The translations under genes were made by a program, and so were the position numbers. From positions 155,442 through 164,200 of the forward strand of contig NVXO02000002.1 of assembly GCA_002733945.2 (NCBI GenBank): a stretch of DNA of 8,759 nucleotides, read 5' to 3'. This DNA is from Sulfurimonas sp. Its GTDB lineage: Bacteria; Campylobacterota; Campylobacteria; Campylobacterales; Sulfurimonadaceae. Positions 6,998 to 8,759 of the stretch are shown one piece after another. The notes beneath the pieces were generated by a model. It had not been told where the DNA came from, did no database searches, and saw only the letters and a program-made list of their open reading frames with translations. The first letter of the stretch is position 1. Every line of letters begins with the position of its first letter.

Positions 6998-7444
6998 TTA
7001 ATATGTAACACTTTGTCCCCTTAATTTCATTGGATATTTTGCTGCATCTACTGCAGATTGGAGTGCTAAACATTTGTTATCTCCCCCTGCCGATCCTAAG
7101 GATATTGTTAGATTATCATCTGTCCCACTAGTGAAAATTTCTAATGTTAAACAGTCAGAGACACTGCCAATTGAGATTACAGCTTTCTTTGTCGAGAGGA
7201 CAGCATTACCTGAACTCTCTAAACTACTCATTCCATTAGACATGATTTTTAAATCATCTTCTGTTTTAGCATTAGAAACAGCATAAGATGCTATTTCAGC
7301 TGCACCAACCATAACATTGTGTGCAATTTTAGAAACTTCTGCATCTGAACGTGTCGCAGCTAACTTTGGAATAGCAACTGCTGCTAATATACCTAAAATA
7401 ACTATAACAAAAATCAATTCTATCATTGTAAATGCTTTTTTCAT
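6998..7444 (-). CDS. type IV pilin / pseudopilin-like protein (middle copy)
   Basis: A 148-residue prepilin-like protein. Leader MKKA is followed by FTMIELIFVIVILGILAAVA, predicted to be processed after A4 (Ala at -1) with Glu at mature position 5 (E9). The sequence up to about residue 39 (IPKLAATRSDAEVSK) is nearly identical to the third copy at 7609-8055; the globular part has diverged but keeps C98 at the same residue number, a second cysteine (C125 versus C123) and a similar C-terminus (SVTY versus GVQY). This points to an old tandem duplication with conserved fold and probable disulfide. Unlike its two neighbours it lacks an obvious Shine-Dalgarno before the ATG, so expression may be lower. 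The relic transposase and its palindrome lie directly downstream. Whether it is a major or minor subunit cannot be told. Confidence 0.85.
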   Translation of the reverse strand: MKKAFTMIELIFVIVILGILAAVAIPKLAATRSDAEVSKIAHNVMVGAAEIASYAVSNAKTEDDLKIMSNGMSSLESSGNAVLSTKKAVISIGSVSDCLTLEIFTSGTDDNLTISLGSAGGDNKCLALQSAVDAAKYPMKLRGQSVTY

Positions 7445-7485
7445 AATTTTAGTGCCCTATAATAATTAGTAAATAACTATATTTA

Positions 7486-7491
7486 ATTATA
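7486..7491 (-). promoter_or_regulatory. possible -10 element for the middle pilin gene
   Basis: TATAAT on the minus strand, 41 bases upstream of the ATG at 7444 in a 164-bp spacer otherwise without genes. No convincing -35 stands at the right distance, so support is weak. If real, the middle pilin gene has its own promoter downstream of the hairpin that follows the third pilin gene. Confidence 0.3.
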
Positions 7492-7567
7492 ATACCATAA
7501 GTTTCATTACTTTTATTTTAGAAGAATTGATTTTATATATATTTGGAAAGACATATAGAAGATATAC

Positions 7568-7590
7568 ATTCCCATGGTTGCCATGGGAAT
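7568..7590 (-). terminator. perfect 10-bp hairpin after the third pilin gene
   Basis: ATTCCCATGG and CCATGGGAAT form a perfect 10-bp stem around a 3-base loop, beginning 18 bases after the TAA of the third pilin gene. Downstream on the minus strand the sequence is only moderately T-rich (GTATATCTTCTATATG), so it may be an imperfect intrinsic terminator or a 3'-end stabilising stem for an abundant pilin message. It would separate transcription of the third and middle pilin genes. The strand is chosen from gene context; the hairpin itself is symmetrical. Confidence 0.6.
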
Positions 7591-7608
7591 AAGTTAGATA
7601 AGTGTCAC

Positions 7609-8055
7609 TTAGTATTGAACACCAGTACCACCAAAGTTATGTGTTTTAAGTATACCATTATTAGTGATTACTGTAATAATAGCTTCACATGCTGCTGAAC
7701 CAGTACCTGATGCATCAGTAATTGATACTGAACCATTTGTATCAGATATTTTGATACCAACACATGCTGTTCCTGTAGGAACTTCATAATTAAATAATGT
7801 TCCGTCTGTCAAGTTAGTTGAATCAACAGGAACATTTGTCATATTTGATGGACCACCAGCATTAAAATCAAAAGCACCCTGAGACGTATAATATGCACCT
7901 AAATCAGAAACTAATGTAGCAACATCAGATGCACCTTTAGAAACTTCTGCATCAGTACGAGTAGCCGCAAGTTTTGGAATGGCAACCGCTGCTAAAATAC
8001 CTAAGATAACGATAACGAAGATCAATTCGATCATTGTAAAACCAGCTCTTTTCAT
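7609..8055 (-). CDS. type IV pilin / pseudopilin-like protein (third copy, best ribosome site)
   Basis: A 148-residue prepilin-like protein with leader MKRAG and the canonical Gly at -1, followed by FTMIELIFVIVILGILAAVA; the conserved Glu is E10 (mature position 5). The head domain is rich in small and polar residues (Ser, Thr, Asn, Gly), low in charge, and has C98 and C123, which may pair. Low charge, a strong AAAAGGAG ribosome site 5 bases before the ATG, and the hairpin after the stop suggest a highly expressed, perhaps major, subunit; this is inference. It shares nearly its whole N-terminal helix with the middle copy. It is divergent from flgB, with 185 bp between the starts. No pilus assembly genes lie in the window, so type IV pilus versus type II secretion is open. 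Confidence 0.88.
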   Translation of the reverse strand: MKRAGFTMIELIFVIVILGILAAVAIPKLAATRTDAEVSKGASDVATLVSDLGAYYTSQGAFDFNAGGPSNMTNVPVDSTNLTDGTLFNYEVPTGTACVGIKISDTNGSVSITDASGTGSAACEAIITVITNNGILKTHNFGGTGVQY

Positions 8056-8130
8056 AAGAACTCCTTTTGTAAATAAAATATTTGGATTACACTAGTAACC
8101 TTAAAAGTAATTATGAGCCTATTTAGATTA

Positions 8131-8145
8131 AGTTTAGCTTAAACT
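8131..8145. repeat. small inverted repeat between pilin and flgB starts
   Basis: AGTTTA and TAAACT flank a 3-base centre (GCT), giving a 6-bp dyad roughly midway in the 185-bp divergent spacer. It could be an operator for either gene or chance in AT-rich DNA; nothing else supports a function. Confidence 0.25.
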
Positions 8146-8192
8146 GTATATATTTGTTAGACTATATATAAAAATTTCAAATATAAAAATAA

Positions 8193-8208
8193 TGGAATAA
8201 ATAATGCT
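8193..8208 (+). promoter_or_regulatory. sigma-54 (RpoN) -24/-12 promoter of flgB
   Basis: TGGAATAAATAATGCT shows the invariant GG (8194-8195) and GC (8206-8207) separated by exactly 10 bases, with the favoured T before GG and T after GC. Transcription would begin near 8219, about 22 nt before the flgB ATG. In Campylobacter and Helicobacter flgB belongs to the RpoN/FlgR class of flagellar genes, which agrees with this site. Bases between the two blocks match the consensus only partly. Confidence 0.7.
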
Positions 8209-8240
8209 TGTAATACATAATTAAATAGTAGGAGTATCAA

Positions 8241-8672
8241 ATGGCTATAATGGTTTCTAGAACAGCTACACTTTTAAAAGATGCACTTAACTACCGTTCA
8301 ATGCGTCAAGATATGATAGCGTCAAACATTGCTAATGCTGATACTCCAAACTATAAACCTAGAGATATAAGTTTTGAGCAGGCATTGATTCAAAAAAAAG
8401 CCGCTCTTTTAAAAAACGACAACAACACACTTAAAATGGCACAAACAGATTCATCTCACCTCAAACCAAAAGAAGAGAGTAGCTCTTTTAAACCGACAGT
8501 TTATTTTAGAGATGGGCATATGGCTCGTAATGATGGTAACAGTGTAGACATAGATGTAGAAACAACTGAGATGAGTAAAAACTCTATCATGTTTAATGCA
8601 GTCATCGGGGCTATGAAAAAAGATGGTATGATTTATAAAAGTGTTATTGATGCTTCAAGAGATGTACGTTAA
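8241..8672 (+). CDS. flgB: flagellar basal-body rod protein FlgB
   Basis: A 143-residue proximal rod subunit exported by the flagellar type III apparatus and assembled in the periplasm between the MS ring and the distal rod. The N-terminal rod-family signature appears as SNIANADTPNYKPRDISFE (28-46), and the C-terminal part (VDIDVETTEMSKNSIMFNAV, about 102-121) is the paired helix typical of rod and hook proteins. Length is normal for FlgB. No cleavable signal peptide is present, as expected for a flagellar export substrate. GGAG ends six bases before the ATG at 8241; an in-frame ATG three codons later is less well placed. flgC begins 10 bp after the stop, the usual flgBC order, and a sigma-54 promoter stands upstream. 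Confidence 0.95.
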   Translation: MAIMVSRTATLLKDALNYRSMRQDMIASNIANADTPNYKPRDISFEQALIQKKAALLKNDNNTLKMAQTDSSHLKPKEESSSFKPTVYFRDGHMARNDGNSVDIDVETTEMSKNSIMFNAVIGAMKKDGMIYKSVIDASRDVR

Positions 8673-8682
8673 GGATAACTAA

Positions 8683-8759
8683 ATGAGTAATTTTTTAAAC
8701 AGTTTTGACATAGCCGGGTATGGCCTCTCAGCACAACGTGTACGTGTAAATACAATATC
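8683..8759 (+). CDS. flgC: flagellar basal-body rod protein FlgC, N-terminal 25 residues (runs off the right edge)
   Basis: Only 25 complete codons are visible. They read MSNFLNSFDIAGYGLSAQRV followed by RVNTI, the standard FlgC N-terminus (F-D-I-AGYGLSAQR-R-N). An AAGGAT ribosome site overlaps the end of flgB, and the 10-bp gap indicates one transcript with flgB. The protein forms the proximal rod with FlgB, FlgF and FliE; fliE would be expected next, outside the window. Confidence 0.92.
   Translation, partial: MSNFLNSFDIAGYGLSAQRVRVNTI

Noticed and set aside
8086..8091. TGTAAT on the minus strand as the -10 of the third pilin gene
   Set aside because: No -35-like sequence lies 16-18 bp upstream, and such hexamers are frequent in this AT-rich spacer.
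1..8759. CRISPR array, tRNA or toxin-antitoxin module
   Set aside because: No regularly spaced repeats, no tRNA-like cloverleaf and no paired small genes were seen anywhere in the window.

Overview
The window looks like a chromosomal segment of a free-living, flagellated Campylobacterota (epsilonproteobacterium), most like Sulfurimonas and its relatives. This is inferred from the AT-rich, tightly packed coding, a protein with a PgbA-type N-terminal domain, a Csd3/Pgp3-type M23 peptidase, and an RpoN-type promoter in front of flgB. No tRNA, rRNA or CRISPR array is visible, and no intact mobile element.

Layout. Bases 2500 down to 1 hold a tight minus-strand operon: a PgbA_N-domain protein, a GlcD-family FAD oxidase whose start overlaps the preceding stop by one base, and the N-terminal part of a YihY/BrkB-family membrane protein 3 bp further on. 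Diverging from it, a plus-strand pair (about 2569-4354) encodes an M23 cell-wall peptidase and, with an 8-bp overlap, a NUDT14-like Nudix hydrolase. This pair converges, with only 3 bp between stops, on a minus-strand unit of a type IV pilin-like protein (6653-6207) followed 4 bp later by priA (6202-4358, TTG start).

Bases 6998-8055 carry two more pilin-like genes on the minus strand, apparently separate transcription units. All three pilin-like proteins are 148 residues long and share the prepilin N-terminus; the second and third are clearly close paralogues. The spacer between the first and second pilin genes holds the most unusual item in the window: a decayed 5' fragment of a REP-associated (Y1/IS200-like) tyrosine transposase, with its upstream GGGTC-GACCC palindrome. 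A perfect 10-bp hairpin follows the third pilin gene. At the right edge, flgB and the first codons of flgC run on the plus strand behind a near-consensus sigma-54 -24/-12 element.

Together the genes cover envelope biology (peptidoglycan trimming, inner-membrane protein, pilins, flagellar rod), replication restart (PriA) and small-molecule metabolism (GlcD, Nudix). Most of this is ordinary core genome. I did not find a convincing new system; the accessory signal is concentrated in the pilin cluster and the transposase relic inside it.
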